The notes beneath the pieces are model-generated. The model did no database searches. It was not told the DNA's origin and saw only the letters and a list, made by a program, of their open reading frames with translations. From the NCBI RefSeq assembly GCF_030908245.1, contig NZ_JAVFJJ010000018.1, positions 1-64,000 of the forward strand: a DNA stretch of 64,000 bases, written 5' to 3'. How positions within the stretch are numbered: the stretch's first letter is position 1; the number at the start of each line of letters is the position of its first letter. The position numbers were made by a program, and so were the translations under genes. The DNA is from Sinomonas sp. ASV322 (GTDB taxonomy: Bacteria > Actinomycetota > Actinomycetes > Actinomycetales > Micrococcaceae). Shown piece after piece: positions 1-8,692 of the stretch.

Positions 1-240
1 CCACCCACGGGAAGTGACCCCAAACGCTCCGCCACCCACGGGAAGTGACCCCCAAACGATCCGCCACCCACGGGAGGTGACCCCCAAAACTCTCCCCCAC
101 CCACGGGAGGTGACCCCCAAACGATCCGCCACCCACGGGAGGTGACCCCCAAACGATCCGCCACCCACGGGAGGTGACCCCCAAACGCTCACCCACCCGC
201 GGGAGGTGACCCCCAAACGATCCGCCACCCACGGGAGGTG
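1..240. repeat. 32-bp degenerate tandem repeat array
   Basis: About eight head-to-tail copies of a unit of 31-33 bp beginning CCACCCACGGGAGGTGACCC run from the left edge to the end of the carbonic anhydrase gene. The copies differ mainly in the last ten bases (AACGATCCG, AACGCTCCG, ACTCTCCC). There is no unique spacer between copies, so this is not a CRISPR array. The array probably continues to the left of the window. Its function is unknown. Confidence 0.9.
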
Positions 241-258
241 ACGGCGCAACCGGAGGGG

Positions 259-783
259 TCAGAGGGCGGCGACCGCCTTGCGGTGGGCTCGGGCGAGATC
301 CACGTAGTGGGAGGCGTTGCGGTGCACGCTCTGCACCTCGTCGTCGGTGAGCTCGCGGCGCACCTTGGCGGGCACGCCCGCGACGAGGGAGCGGGGCGGG
401 ACGATCGTGCCCTCGAGGACGACGGCGCCCGCGGCCACGAGCGAACCCTCGCCGATGACGGCCCCGTTCATGATGGTCGCGCTCATGCCGACGAGGACGT
501 TGTCCTCGACCGTGCAGCCATGCACGACGGCGTTGTGCCCGATCGAGACGCCCGCACCCACCGTGCACGGGAAGCCCGCGTCGGCGTGCAGCACGACGTT
601 GTCCTGCAGGTTGCTGCCCGCGCCCACGATGATGGTTGCGGTGTCCGCGCGAACGGATACGCCGTAGAACGCACTCGACCGCTCGGCGAGATGCGCGTCC
701 CCGATGATGCTCGCGGTCGGGGCAACGAAGGCGCTCGGATGAATGTCGGGGCTCTTGCCCCCGAAGTCGATGACTGGTGCCAT
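259..783 (-). CDS. gamma-class carbonic anhydrase family protein
   Basis: This 174-residue protein is a left-handed beta-helix hexapeptide-repeat protein of the gamma-carbonic anhydrase/PaaY/YrdA type. The three expected zinc-ligand histidines are visible as H66 (NVVLHAD), H83 and H88 (IGHNAVVHGC), with the upstream arginine in VRAD near residue 45. The length is normal for the family. The likely role is reversible CO2 hydration in the cytoplasm, but many family members lack proven activity. The gene is divergent from the ROK regulator downstream. The ATG at 783 gives the natural start, MAPVIDFGG. Confidence 0.85.
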   Translation of the reverse strand: MAPVIDFGGKSPDIHPSAFVAPTASIIGDAHLAERSSAFYGVSVRADTATIIVGAGSNLQDNVVLHADAGFPCTVGAGVSIGHNAVVHGCTVEDNVLVGMSATIMNGAVIGEGSLVAAGAVVLEGTIVPPRSLVAGVPAKVRRELTDDEVQSVHRNASHYVDLARAHRKAVAAL

Positions 784-888
784 GGGCCAAGACTAATTGG
801 CCTCTGACGAGCCACGTCTTTGCGCCACAATTTGGACTTTTGTGTTCACTTCTTGACGGCAAGCGTGCTCGGGACCATGCTGTGAGCC

Positions 889-2082
889 ATGGTCTCCACC
901 CTGCGTTCGACGGCGAGCGCTTCCGACAACCCCGGCTCTCAGTCTGCACTCAGGCGGCTGAACGAGCAGCGCATCGTGGAAGCGCTCATGGCGGGCCCCG
1001 CCACCCAGGCCGAGCTCTCGCGTGCCACGGGGCTCTCGACCGCGACCGTCTCGAACATCGTCAAGGTCCTCCAGGAGGCCTCGATCGTCGCGACTGAGCC
1101 GACCACAAGCTCGGGCCGAAGGGCCCTGAGCGTGCGGCTCAACAGCAACAGCGCCGTGGCCGTCGGGATCGACTTCGGCCGGCGGCACCTGCGCGTCGTC
1201 GTCGCCAATCTCGGCTATGACATCCTCGCCGAGGAGACCGTGTCCCTCCCCCTCGGCCATCGCGCGGACGTCGGGATCGCCGCCGCCGTCGACGTCCTCG
1301 ACAGCCTGCTCGACGACGCAGGAATCGACCGGCGGGACATCCTCGGCGTGGGCACCGGCATCCCTGGGCCGATCGACCACAGGACAGGCTCGGTGGCCCA
1401 AGGGGCGATCCTGCCCGAATGGGTCGGCTTCAACCTCCTGAGCCATCTCGAGGAGACCCTCGGGCTCCCCGTCTTCGTCGACAACGACGCCAATCTCGGC
1501 GCCCTGAGCGAGGTCACGTGGGGGCCACACAGCTCCGTGGCAAATCTCATGTTCGTCAAGATCGGATCGGGCATCGGAGCCGGCCTCATCCTCAACGGAG
1601 AGCCGTTCTACGGGCATGTCGGTGTGACCGGCGAGATCGGCCACGCGACGATCGCCGAGCACGGCCTGGTATGCCGCTGCGGGAATCGGGGATGCCTCGA
1701 GACGGTCGCGTCGACGACGACGATGGTCGAGCTCTTGAGCCGAGGGCGGAAAGAGCCCATCACCCCCGACGACATCGTGAGTCAGGCCCTCGCGCACGAC
1801 CCGGCGACGCTGCGCGTGATCGACGACGCCGGGCTCGCCGTCGGACGTGCCCTCGGCAACGTCGCAAACCTCATCAACCCCGAGGTCATCGTCCTGGGCG
1901 GGCCCCTCGCGGAGCTCGGCGACCTCTTGCTCGACCCCGTCCGCCGCGGCCTCCGACGCCACGCCGTGCCCGTCATCGGGCAGACGACGACGGTCGCGAT
2001 GTCGTCCCTCGGGACGCGCGCTGAAGTGCTCGGGGCCGTCGCGCTCGTCTTCCAGCATGCGGACATTTCGCACCACGCGTAG
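889..2082 (+). CDS. ROK family transcriptional regulator
   Basis: The 397-residue protein has an N-terminal winged helix-turn-helix (about residues 22-70, with TQAELSRATGLSTATVSNIV as recognition region) followed by a ROK sugar-kinase-like domain. The domain has an ATP-binding-like segment (VGIDFGRRH, residues 92-100) and the ROK zinc motif CRCGNRGC at 262-269 after GEIGH. Such proteins usually repress sugar uptake genes and are released by a sugar. It lies 127 bp upstream of mmsA in the same orientation, so control of the mmsA-mmsB-chvE operon is likely. The effector sugar cannot be read from sequence. Confidence 0.9.
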   Translation: MVSTLRSTASASDNPGSQSALRRLNEQRIVEALMAGPATQAELSRATGLSTATVSNIVKVLQEASIVATEPTTSSGRRALSVRLNSNSAVAVGIDFGRRHLRVVVANLGYDILAEETVSLPLGHRADVGIAAAVDVLDSLLDDAGIDRRDILGVGTGIPGPIDHRTGSVAQGAILPEWVGFNLLSHLEETLGLPVFVDNDANLGALSEVTWGPHSSVANLMFVKIGSGIGAGLILNGEPFYGHVGVTGEIGHATIAEHGLVCRCGNRGCLETVASTTTMVELLSRGRKEPITPDDIVSQALAHDPATLRVIDDAGLAVGRALGNVANLINPEVIVLGGPLAELGDLLLDPVRRGLRRHAVPVIGQTTTVAMSSLGTRAEVLGAVALVFQHADISHHA

Positions 2083-2111
2083 GAAGCGTTTGTATCGATT
2101 GCGTTAAAGCC

Positions 2112-2141
2112 TTGACGACAACCTGAGCGAGACTGTTTACT
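2112..2141 (+). promoter_or_regulatory. candidate promoter of the mmsA-mmsB-chvE operon
   Basis: TTGACG at 2112-2117 (5 of 6 to the -35 consensus) is followed after 18 bp by TTTACT at 2136-2141 (4 of 6 to the -10). The distance to the mmsA start at 2210 fits a short leader. The assignment is by eye only. Confidence 0.4.
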
Positions 2142-2209
2142 CATTTGTCAGACGGCCTCGCTCGAGCGGATGGCCGGACAACGGGGTTCGACCAGGAGGC
2201 GAAGGGCGT

Positions 2210-3754
2210 ATGGCTGACCAACCTGTAATCCTGCAGATGCGATCCATCACCAAGGAATTCCCGGGAGTCAAGGCGCTCTCGGACGTGAACCTCAGCGTCA
2301 AGGCCGGCGAGATCCACGCGATCTGCGGCGAGAACGGCGCTGGGAAGTCAACTCTCATGAAGGTGCTCTCGGGCGTCTACCCGCACGGCACCTACACGGG
2401 CGACATCGTCTACCAGGGCTCAGTGCAGGAGTTCAAGGACATCCGCGCGAGCGAGCACGCGGGCATTGTCATCATCCACCAGGAGCTCGCGCTCATCCCC
2501 GAGCTCTCGATCATGGAGAACATCTTCCTCGGCAACGAGCCCGCGAAGCGCGGCGTGATCGACTGGAAGGAGGCCCGCCGTCGTTCGCTCGACCTCATGG
2601 CGCGCGTCGGGCTCTCGGAGGACCCGGACACCCCGATCAAGGAGATCGGCGTCGGCAAGCAGCAGCTCGTCGAGATCGCGAAGTCGCTCAACAAGTCGGT
2701 CAAGCTCCTCATCCTCGACGAGCCCACCGCGGCGCTCAACGAGACCGACTCGCAGCACCTCCTCGACCTCATCCTGGGGCTCAAGGGCCGCGGGATCACG
2801 TCGATCATCATTTCCCACAAGCTCAACGAGATCGAGCAGATCGCGGATTCGATCACGATCATCCGCGACGGAAAGTCGATCGAGACGCTCGACGTCAAGG
2901 CCGACGGCGTCGACGAGGACCGCATCATCAAGGGCATGGTCGGGCGCACGCTCGAGTCTCGCTTCCCCGACCACACGCCGAAGATCGGCGGGGTGCTCTT
3001 CGAGGCGAAGGGCTGGACCGTCCAGCACCCGACCGTCGCCGACCGCCTCGTGTGCAAGGGCTCGGACTTCTTCGTGCGCCAAGGCGAGATCGTCGGGTTC
3101 GCGGGCCTCATGGGCGCTGGCCGCACAGAGCTCGCACGCTCGATCTTCGGCCACTCGTACGGCAAGTTCCTCTCGGGCCAGACCTTCATGCACGGCAAGG
3201 AGGTCAAGATGCACAACGTCCCGCAGGCTATCGATGCCGGACTCGCCTATGTGACCGAGGACCGCAAGACGCTCGGCCTCAACCTGCTCGACGACATCAA
3301 GTCGACGACCGTCTCCGCCGCGCTCAAGAAGATCACGAAGGGCCTCGTGGTCGACGAGAACCGCGAGTACCAGGTGGCCGAGGAATACCGGAAGTCGCTC
3401 CGGACCAAGGCCCCGAACGTCGACGAGGGCGTCTCAAAACTCTCGGGCGGCAACCAGCAGAAGGTCGTCCTCGCCAAGTGGATGTTCACCGATCCCGAAC
3501 TCCTCATCCTCGATGAGCCCACGCGCGGCATCGACGTCGGTGCGAAGTACGAGATCTACGGCATCATCCAGAGGCTCGCCAGCCAGGGCAAGGGCGTCAT
3601 CGTCATCTCCTCGGAACTGCCGGAGCTGCTCGGCCTCTCCGACCGCATCTACACCATCTTCGAAGGCTCCATCACGGGCGTCCTCGACAAGGAGGAGGCC
3701 ACCCAGGAGAACCTCATGAAGTTCATGACCCAAGCCCGCAAGAACGCAGCCTGA
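2210..3754 (+). CDS. mmsA: multiple-monosaccharide ABC transporter ATP-binding protein
   Basis: This 514-residue protein has two fused ABC ATPase domains, as in the sugar importers GguA/XylG/RbsA. The first half has Walker [10 protein letters not shown] at residues 40-48 and Walker [12 protein letters not shown]. The second half keeps the signature [11 protein letters not shown] and [14 protein letters not shown] but has the degenerate P-loop typical of the family (GLMGAGRTE). It should energise uptake of a pentose or hexose together with the permease 26 bp downstream and the lipoprotein ChvE. The start is preceded by AGGAGGCGAAGGGCGT. The exact sugar is not determined; the whole is closest to the ChvE-GguAB group. 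Confidence 0.9.
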   Translation: MADQPVILQMRSITKEFPGVKALSDVNLSVKAGEIHAICGENGAGKSTLMKVLSGVYPHGTYTGDIVYQGSVQEFKDIRASEHAGIVIIHQELALIPELSIMENIFLGNEPAKRGVIDWKEARRRSLDLMARVGLSEDPDTPIKEIGVGKQQLVEIAKSLNKSVKLLILDEPTAALNETDSQHLLDLILGLKGRGITSIIISHKLNEIEQIADSITIIRDGKSIETLDVKADGVDEDRIIKGMVGRTLESRFPDHTPKIGGVLFEAKGWTVQHPTVADRLVCKGSDFFVRQGEIVGFAGLMGAGRTELARSIFGHSYGKFLSGQTFMHGKEVKMHNVPQAIDAGLAYVTEDRKTLGLNLLDDIKSTTVSAALKKITKGLVVDENREYQVAEEYRKSLRTKAPNVDEGVSKLSGGNQQKVVLAKWMFTDPELLILDEPTRGIDVGAKYEIYGIIQRLASQGKGVIVISSELPELLGLSDRIYTIFEGSITGVLDKEEATQENLMKFMTQARKNAA

Positions 3755-3780
3755 AGCAGGAAGAGAGCCTAGGAAAGACC

Positions 3781-5061
3781 ATGGACGCCCTCAAGAAGCT
3801 CTTCGGCGGCAACGCCCGCCAGTTCGGCATGATCTTCGCCCTCGTGGCGCTGATCGTCCTGTTCCAGATCCTCACCGGCGGGCTGACCCTCACGCCGGAC
3901 AACGTCATCAACCTGTTCAACGGCAACTCGTACATCCTCATCCTCGCGATCGGCATGGTCCTCGTGATCATCGCGGGCCACATCGACCTCTCGGTGGGCT
4001 CGGTCTCCGCGGCGGTCGGCATCATCGTGGCCATCACGATGCGCGACTGGCACCTCCCCACGTGGGTCGGGATCCTCCTTGGCCTCGTGATGGGCGCGAT
4101 CATCGGCGTCTGGCAGGGCTTCTGGGTCGCCTACGTCGGGATCCCGGCGTTCATCGTGACGCTCGCGGGCATGCTCATGTTCCGCGGCTTGAACCAGTTC
4201 ATCGGCCAGTCGAACACGATCCCCGTTCCGAAGGACTTCCAGTACATCGGCGCCGGCTACCTGCCCGAGATCGGCCCCGACACGGGCTACAACAACCTGA
4301 CCCTGCTCATCGGCCTCGTCGGCGCGGCCGCCGTCGTCTACTTCGAGCTCAGGAGCCGCCGCGCAGCGAAGGCGCTCGGCGCCGAGGTCCCCGAGCTCTG
4401 GGTGACGGTCACGAAGCTCGTGCTCATCGCCGCCGCGATCCTCTACGCGACGTACCTCTTCGCGACGGGCCGCCCCGGCACGTCCTTCCCGATCCCGGGC
4501 ATCATCCTCGGCGTCCTCGTCCTCCTGTACGGCTTCGTCTCCGCGAAGACGATCGTCGGCCGCCACGTCTACGCGGTCGGCGGCAACCGCCACGCGGCCG
4601 AGCTCTCCGGCGTCAAGTCCAAGCAGGTCAACTTCCTCGTCATGATGAACATGGCGATCCTCGCGGCCCTCGCCGGCATGGTGTTCGTCGGACGCTCGAC
4701 GGCCTCGGGCCCGTTTGACGGCACCGGCTGGGAGCTCGACGCGATCGCGGCCGTGTTCATCGGCGGCGCGGCCGTCACGGGCGGCGTCGGCACCGTGATC
4801 GGATCGATCGTCGGTGGCCTCGTCATGGCCGTCCTCAACAACGGCCTCCAGCTCCTGAGCATCGGTGCCGACCGCACGCAGATGATCAAGGGCGCCGTGC
4901 TCCTCGCGGCCGTCGCGTTCGACGTCTACAACAAGACGCAGGGCAAGAAGTCGATCATCGGCCTCCTCATGCGGGGCATCAGCGGCAACGGCGGCCGCGG
5001 CGTCCCGGCACAGCCGGACGAGACGACCAAGACGAGCGAGGTCGTCGCGAAGGAGGCCTAG
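3781..5061 (+). CDS. mmsB: multiple-monosaccharide ABC transporter permease
   Basis: The 426-residue polytopic membrane protein is of the XylH/GguB type. It contains the family sequence GHIDLSVGSV (about residues 62-71) and the cytoplasmic coupling loop near GRHVYAVGGNRHAAELSGV (about 260-278). Extra transmembrane segments in the centre make it longer than RbsC, as expected for GguB/XylH. It forms the channel with MmsA and ChvE. The start ATG follows GGAAAGACC and lies 26 bp after mmsA, so the genes are co-transcribed. Confidence 0.9.
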   Translation: MDALKKLFGGNARQFGMIFALVALIVLFQILTGGLTLTPDNVINLFNGNSYILILAIGMVLVIIAGHIDLSVGSVSAAVGIIVAITMRDWHLPTWVGILLGLVMGAIIGVWQGFWVAYVGIPAFIVTLAGMLMFRGLNQFIGQSNTIPVPKDFQYIGAGYLPEIGPDTGYNNLTLLIGLVGAAAVVYFELRSRRAAKALGAEVPELWVTVTKLVLIAAAILYATYLFATGRPGTSFPIPGIILGVLVLLYGFVSAKTIVGRHVYAVGGNRHAAELSGVKSKQVNFLVMMNMAILAALAGMVFVGRSTASGPFDGTGWELDAIAAVFIGGAAVTGGVGTVIGSIVGGLVMAVLNNGLQLLSIGADRTQMIKGAVLLAAVAFDVYNKTQGKKSIIGLLMRGISGNGGRGVPAQPDETTKTSEVVAKEA

Positions 5062-5095
5062 GACCTCACGCTTCGCGCCACCCGCAGCCCCTCGG

Positions 5096-5135
5096 CCCAC
5101 CCCTTAACCCACCCGACCCACCCCTTAACCCACCC
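5096..5135. repeat. two 19-bp direct repeats in the mmsB-chvE gap
   Basis: CCCACCCCTTAACCCACCC occurs twice (5096-5114 and 5117-5135) with a 21-bp period, just before a T5 run. The spacer between mmsB and chvE (160 bp) is longer than other gaps in this operon and is strikingly C-rich. It may influence relative expression of the binding protein, but nothing more can be said from sequence. Confidence 0.7.
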
Positions 5136-5221
5136 TTTTTGTCCCTTCTACCTGGTTCCACCCTGTGCACCACCCTCCACCCCACGATTTCCCCACCGGA
5201 AACCACAGAAAGCGAAACACC

Positions 5222-6322
5222 ATGCGTATGTTTGGCAAGGCAGGAAAGGCAGCAGCAGTCGCTGCCATTGCAGCACTGGCGCTGACCGCCTGCGGTCGCT
5301 CGGAAAGCCCTTCCAGCGGGGGCACAAGCGGAGCCTCGGGAGGCTTTGCCGCGAACTCCACGATCGGCGTCGCGCTTCCCCAGAAGACCTCGGAGAACTG
5401 GGTGCTCGCGGAGAACCTGTTCAACGACGGCCTCAAGAACGCGGGCTTCACCGCGAACGTCCAGTTCGCGAACGGCGGCGTCACCGAGCAGCAGAACCAG
5501 ATCTCGTCCATGGTGACGAAGGGCGCGAAGGTCATCATCGTCGGCGCGATCGACGGCTCGCAGCTCGGCACCCAGCTCGCCCAGGCGAAGGCCGCGGGCG
5601 CGACGATCATCGCGTACGACCGCCTGCTCAAGAACACCGACGCCGTCGACTACTACGTCGCCTACGACAACTTCAAGGTCGGTGTCCTCCAGGGCCAGGC
5701 GCTCCTCCAGGGCATGCAGGCCAAGAAGCCGAGCGGCCCGTACAACATCGAGCTCTTCGCGGGTTCCCCGGACGACGCGAACGCGAAGGTCTTCTTCGAC
5801 GGCGCCATGAGCGTCCTGCAGCCGAAGATCGACGACGGCACGCTCAAGGTCGTCTCGGGCCAGAAGTCGTTCGACCAGGCCGTGACCCAGGGCTGGAAGG
5901 CCGAGAACGCGCAGAAGCGCATGGACACGCTCCTCGCGGCGAGCTACAACTCCGCGGCGCTCGACGGCGTCCTCTCCCCGAACGACACGCTCGCCCGCGC
6001 GATCATCACCTCTGTCAAGAGCGCTGGCAAGCCGGTTCCGGTCGTGACAGGCCAGGACTCCGAGGTCGAGTCGGTCAAGTCGATCATGGCGGGCGAGCAG
6101 TACTCGACGATCAACAAGGACACGCGCAACCTCGTGGCCAAGGCGATCGACATGGTCAAGAAGCTCCAGGCCGGCCAGAAGCCTGACATCAACGACGACC
6201 ACTCGTACAACAACGGCACCAAGGTTGTCCCCGCGTTCCTCCTCCCGCCGGTCATCGTCACGAAGGCCAACGCCAAGGAGGCCTACGCGAACGACCCGAC
6301 CCTGAGCAAGCTCACGTCCTAG
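5222..6322 (+). CDS. chvE: sugar-binding lipoprotein of the ChvE type
   Basis: The 366-residue periplasmic-binding-protein family 2 solute receptor starts at the ATG at 5222, after ACAGAAAGCGAAACACC. It opens with a lipoprotein signal peptide (MRMFGKAGKAAAVAAIAALA, then LTAC with the lipidated Cys near residue 23) and a Ser/Gly linker. The mature part has the ribose/xylose-binding fold, including GAIDGSQLGTQLAQAKAAGA and VVTGQDSEVESVKSI. It captures a monosaccharide outside the membrane for MmsA/MmsB. Unusually for this family the binding-protein gene is last rather than first in the operon. An upstream in-frame start at 5165 would spoil the signal peptide. Confidence 0.88.
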   Translation: MRMFGKAGKAAAVAAIAALALTACGRSESPSSGGTSGASGGFAANSTIGVALPQKTSENWVLAENLFNDGLKNAGFTANVQFANGGVTEQQNQISSMVTKGAKVIIVGAIDGSQLGTQLAQAKAAGATIIAYDRLLKNTDAVDYYVAYDNFKVGVLQGQALLQGMQAKKPSGPYNIELFAGSPDDANAKVFFDGAMSVLQPKIDDGTLKVVSGQKSFDQAVTQGWKAENAQKRMDTLLAASYNSAALDGVLSPNDTLARAIITSVKSAGKPVPVVTGQDSEVESVKSIMAGEQYSTINKDTRNLVAKAIDMVKKLQAGQKPDINDDHSYNNGTKVVPAFLLPPVIVTKANAKEAYANDPTLSKLTS

Positions 6323-6345
6323 TCGCGCCGGCAATCCGCGCAATA

Positions 6346-6375
6346 CGGCGGCCGTCCCACTCGGGGCGGCCGCCG
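6346..6375 (+). terminator. hairpin terminator after chvE
   Basis: A perfect 9-bp GC stem (CGGCGGCCG at 6346-6354 with CGGCCGCCG at 6367-6375) and a 12-nt loop begin 24 nt after the chvE stop. There is no clear T tract, as is common in high-GC actinobacteria. Confidence 0.65.
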
Positions 6376-6462
6376 TCGTCGTCGGTGGACTGTGGCCCGT
6401 CGGCGCTCCAGCCCGTTTCTTCCGGCGCCCGCACCGTTTTGCACGGAACACGCCGCGTTCCG

Positions 6463-6492
6463 GACCGATTGGGAAATCACAACCGGGCGGGA
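6463..6492 (+). repeat. 30-bp dispersed intergenic element, copy 1
   Basis: The 30 bases from GACCGATTGGGAAATCACAA to 6492 match 53590-53619 at 26 of 30 positions in the same orientation. Both copies lie in non-coding gaps. This one is upstream of the Gfo/Idh gene, about 70 bp before its start. It could be a shared operator or a small dispersed repeat. Confidence 0.6.
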
Positions 6493-6563
6493 CCGGGAGC
6501 CCGGCGAAAACACCGACCCGGATCTCGGCGTCCGTGAAAGGCGTGCGTGAAAGGATGGGGCGT

Positions 6564-7643
6564 ATGACGCGTCACATTCAGCACCCGTGGCTCTTGCTCC
6601 AGGACAACCCTGACCCGCTCGCGGCAACCGGCACCACGGTGCGCTGGGGTGTCGCCGCGACAGGCGGGATCGCCCGGACAGTCGTGCGGGACCTCGCGAT
6701 GCTCCAGGACGTGGCGCTTCAAGGAGTGAGCTCGCGCAGCATCGAGCGGGCCGCGGACTTCGCGCGCGAATTCGGCTTCCGGCGCCACTATGCGGACGAC
6801 GGCGGGGTGCCCGGCTACGTGACGCTGGCCCGGGATCCCGACGTCGACATCGTGTACGTCGCGACGCCGCACGCCCAGCACTACGAGGTAGCGAAGGCCG
6901 CGATCGAGGCCGGGAAGCACGTCCTCGTCGAGAAGGCGTTCACGGTCAACGCGCATGAGGCCCACGAGCTCGTGGACCTCGCGAAAGCACGCGGCGTGTT
7001 CCTCATGGAGGCCGTGTGGTCGCGGTTCCTGCCCTCGATGCAGCGCGCGTTCGAGATCGCCGAATCCGGGGAGATCGGCGAGGTCCAGTGGGTCTCCGCC
7101 GACCTCGGATTCCCCGCCCCGAAGGACCCCTCGAACCGTATCTGGGCCGTCGATTCCGGCGGCGGAGCGCTCCTCGACCTCACGGTGTATCCGCTCCTCT
7201 GGGCGGTCGGGACGCTCGGCTTCCCCGATTCGCTCACGGCGCTCGGCAGCCTCAACGCCGACGGCGTCGACCAGCAGAACGTCCTTGCCCTCGGCTACAG
7301 CGGCGGCCAGCTGGCCACGCTCACGTCCTCGCTCCTCGCCCACGGTCCGCGCGCCGCGACCGTGGCCGGCTCCGAGGGAGTCCTCACGACGGTCGGGAGC
7401 ATCAACAACCCGAGGGAGCTCGTCGTGCGGCGCGGATGGGATCCGCCCCGGACCGAGAAGTTCGACGTCGTAGGGCGCGGCTACGTCTACGAGCTGCGCG
7501 AGGCGACCCGATGCGTCCAGCAGGGCCTCGTAGAGAGTCCGACGATGCCGTGGTCGCACACGCTCAGCACGATGCGGCTCTTCGATGGTGTGCGGCGGCA
7601 GCTTGGCGTGCGGTACCCCAACGACGAGCGCGCGTCGCGATAA
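6564..7643 (+). CDS. Gfo/Idh/MocA family NAD(P)-dependent oxidoreductase
   Basis: This protein of 359 residues has an N-terminal Rossmann domain (VRWGVAATGGIARTVVRDLA, about residues 20-40) and the family signature VEKAFTVNA, the EKP-type motif, near residue 127. The C-terminal domain has the usual alpha/beta substrate fold. Such enzymes oxidise or reduce sugars, inositols or trans-dihydrodiols with NAD(P). The start is uncertain: ATGs at 6534, 6555 and 6564 are in frame, and 6564 is best spaced behind GAAAGGA. It lies downstream of a sugar transporter but behind a terminator, so it is probably a separate unit. Confidence 0.82.
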   Translation: MTRHIQHPWLLLQDNPDPLAATGTTVRWGVAATGGIARTVVRDLAMLQDVALQGVSSRSIERAADFAREFGFRRHYADDGGVPGYVTLARDPDVDIVYVATPHAQHYEVAKAAIEAGKHVLVEKAFTVNAHEAHELVDLAKARGVFLMEAVWSRFLPSMQRAFEIAESGEIGEVQWVSADLGFPAPKDPSNRIWAVDSGGGALLDLTVYPLLWAVGTLGFPDSLTALGSLNADGVDQQNVLALGYSGGQLATLTSSLLAHGPRAATVAGSEGVLTTVGSINNPRELVVRRGWDPPRTEKFDVVGRGYVYELREATRCVQQGLVESPTMPWSHTLSTMRLFDGVRRQLGVRYPNDERASR

Positions 7644-7756
7644 TCCATATCCTTCACGCTATTTTTCGCTGATCCGACTCTGGTGCGGTCGGACCCCGAG
7701 TCCTACGATGGCCGCGTTGTGTGGCAACCGAGCCCTGAAGCTGGGGAGGAGGGGAC

Positions 7757-8614
7757 ATGCGGTTGACGCCACCAGCGCGATCTCGCGCCCTCGCCTTCTT
7801 GGCCCATGCTGTCGCCGCCGCTGGCCTCGGCCTCGGATGGCTGCTCCTCTCGGGCACAGCGGCCGACGCGTCCAATGGACCCGCGATCCCGCCACCTGCA
7901 CCGGCCTCCGTGACATCCGCCGTGGCTCCCGTCGTCCAGGCGGCGTCGGGGGCGCTTCCGGCGGTGCCCGGCCTCCAGGCAGCCGGCGCCGCAACAGTGC
8001 AGAGGACGACGACGGCGCTCGCCGCCAGCGTGGAATCGGCCCCGAGCGCTGCAGCACCCGTGCTGACGGGACCGCTCGCGCCAGCTGCGCCAGTCGCCCA
8101 AAGCCTCGCCTCCGCGGTGGGGCACACCGTGGCCTCGGCCGGCGATACGCTCAGCCAGGTCGTGGCCGCACCGCTACCGATCGTGGATGCGCTGGTCACT
8201 CCGGCCGGGCAGGCGCCATCCGGCGACGTGTCGCTGCCGGCTGCCCCCGTACTCGTGGCATCTGAGCAGGTTCAGCTCGCGCCCCCCGTCGGCGACGACG
8301 GCAAGGCAGTCACGCCCGGCGCTCCGGGGGAAGCCCGCGACTGGCTGGCCTTCACCCTCTCCGCGACGCCGTCGGGCGCCGCCCTCGCCGCGGGAGACCC
8401 GCGGGCCGCCCTGCCCGACGAACCCTTGTTCTCCCCGGAACCCGCCCGCTCGGGCTCTGGTTCCGCGAGCGCCTCCGCCGATGGCCCGGGCGCCGCGACC
8501 CTCGCGGCTGGATTCCTGCTGGCCCCTGCATGGCTCGTGAGCGGCCGAATGCGTGGGCCCTGCGGTCTCATGCCGCCTTCCCCGGCCTTCGATCCCGGAT
8601 CAACTCCCGACTGA
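7757..8614 (+). CDS. exported Ala/Pro/Ser-rich protein of unknown function
   Basis: I do not recognise this 285-residue protein. It starts behind an exceptionally strong GGAGGAGGGGAC site. It has a signal peptide (basic MRLTPPARSR, then a hydrophobic core to GTAADA, cleavage near residue 38). The rest is low complexity and rich in Ala, Val, Pro and Ser with no cysteines in the body. A hydrophobic stretch near residues 244-258 (AATLAAGFLLAPAWLVSG) followed by arginine could anchor it at the C terminus. The next gene encodes a protein of similar composition with the same signal-peptide/linker/C-terminal-helix plan, so the two are probably related cell-surface proteins. Confidence 0.6.
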   Translation: MRLTPPARSRALAFLAHAVAAAGLGLGWLLLSGTAADASNGPAIPPPAPASVTSAVAPVVQAASGALPAVPGLQAAGAATVQRTTTALAASVESAPSAAAPVLTGPLAPAAPVAQSLASAVGHTVASAGDTLSQVVAAPLPIVDALVTPAGQAPSGDVSLPAAPVLVASEQVQLAPPVGDDGKAVTPGAPGEARDWLAFTLSATPSGAALAAGDPRAALPDEPLFSPEPARSGSGSASASADGPGAATLAAGFLLAPAWLVSGRMRGPCGLMPPSPAFDPGSTPD

Positions 8615-8692
8615 CAGGGGACGAGTCTGCCCTCTGTGGCGGACGCATGCGTCCCGGCGCTCGCGAGCGCCCTGTCTAGTCAGGAGAATGCC

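Noticed and set aside
1-240. CRISPR array
   Set aside because: Units are contiguous and nearly identical over their full length, with no unique spacers and no cas genes in the window.
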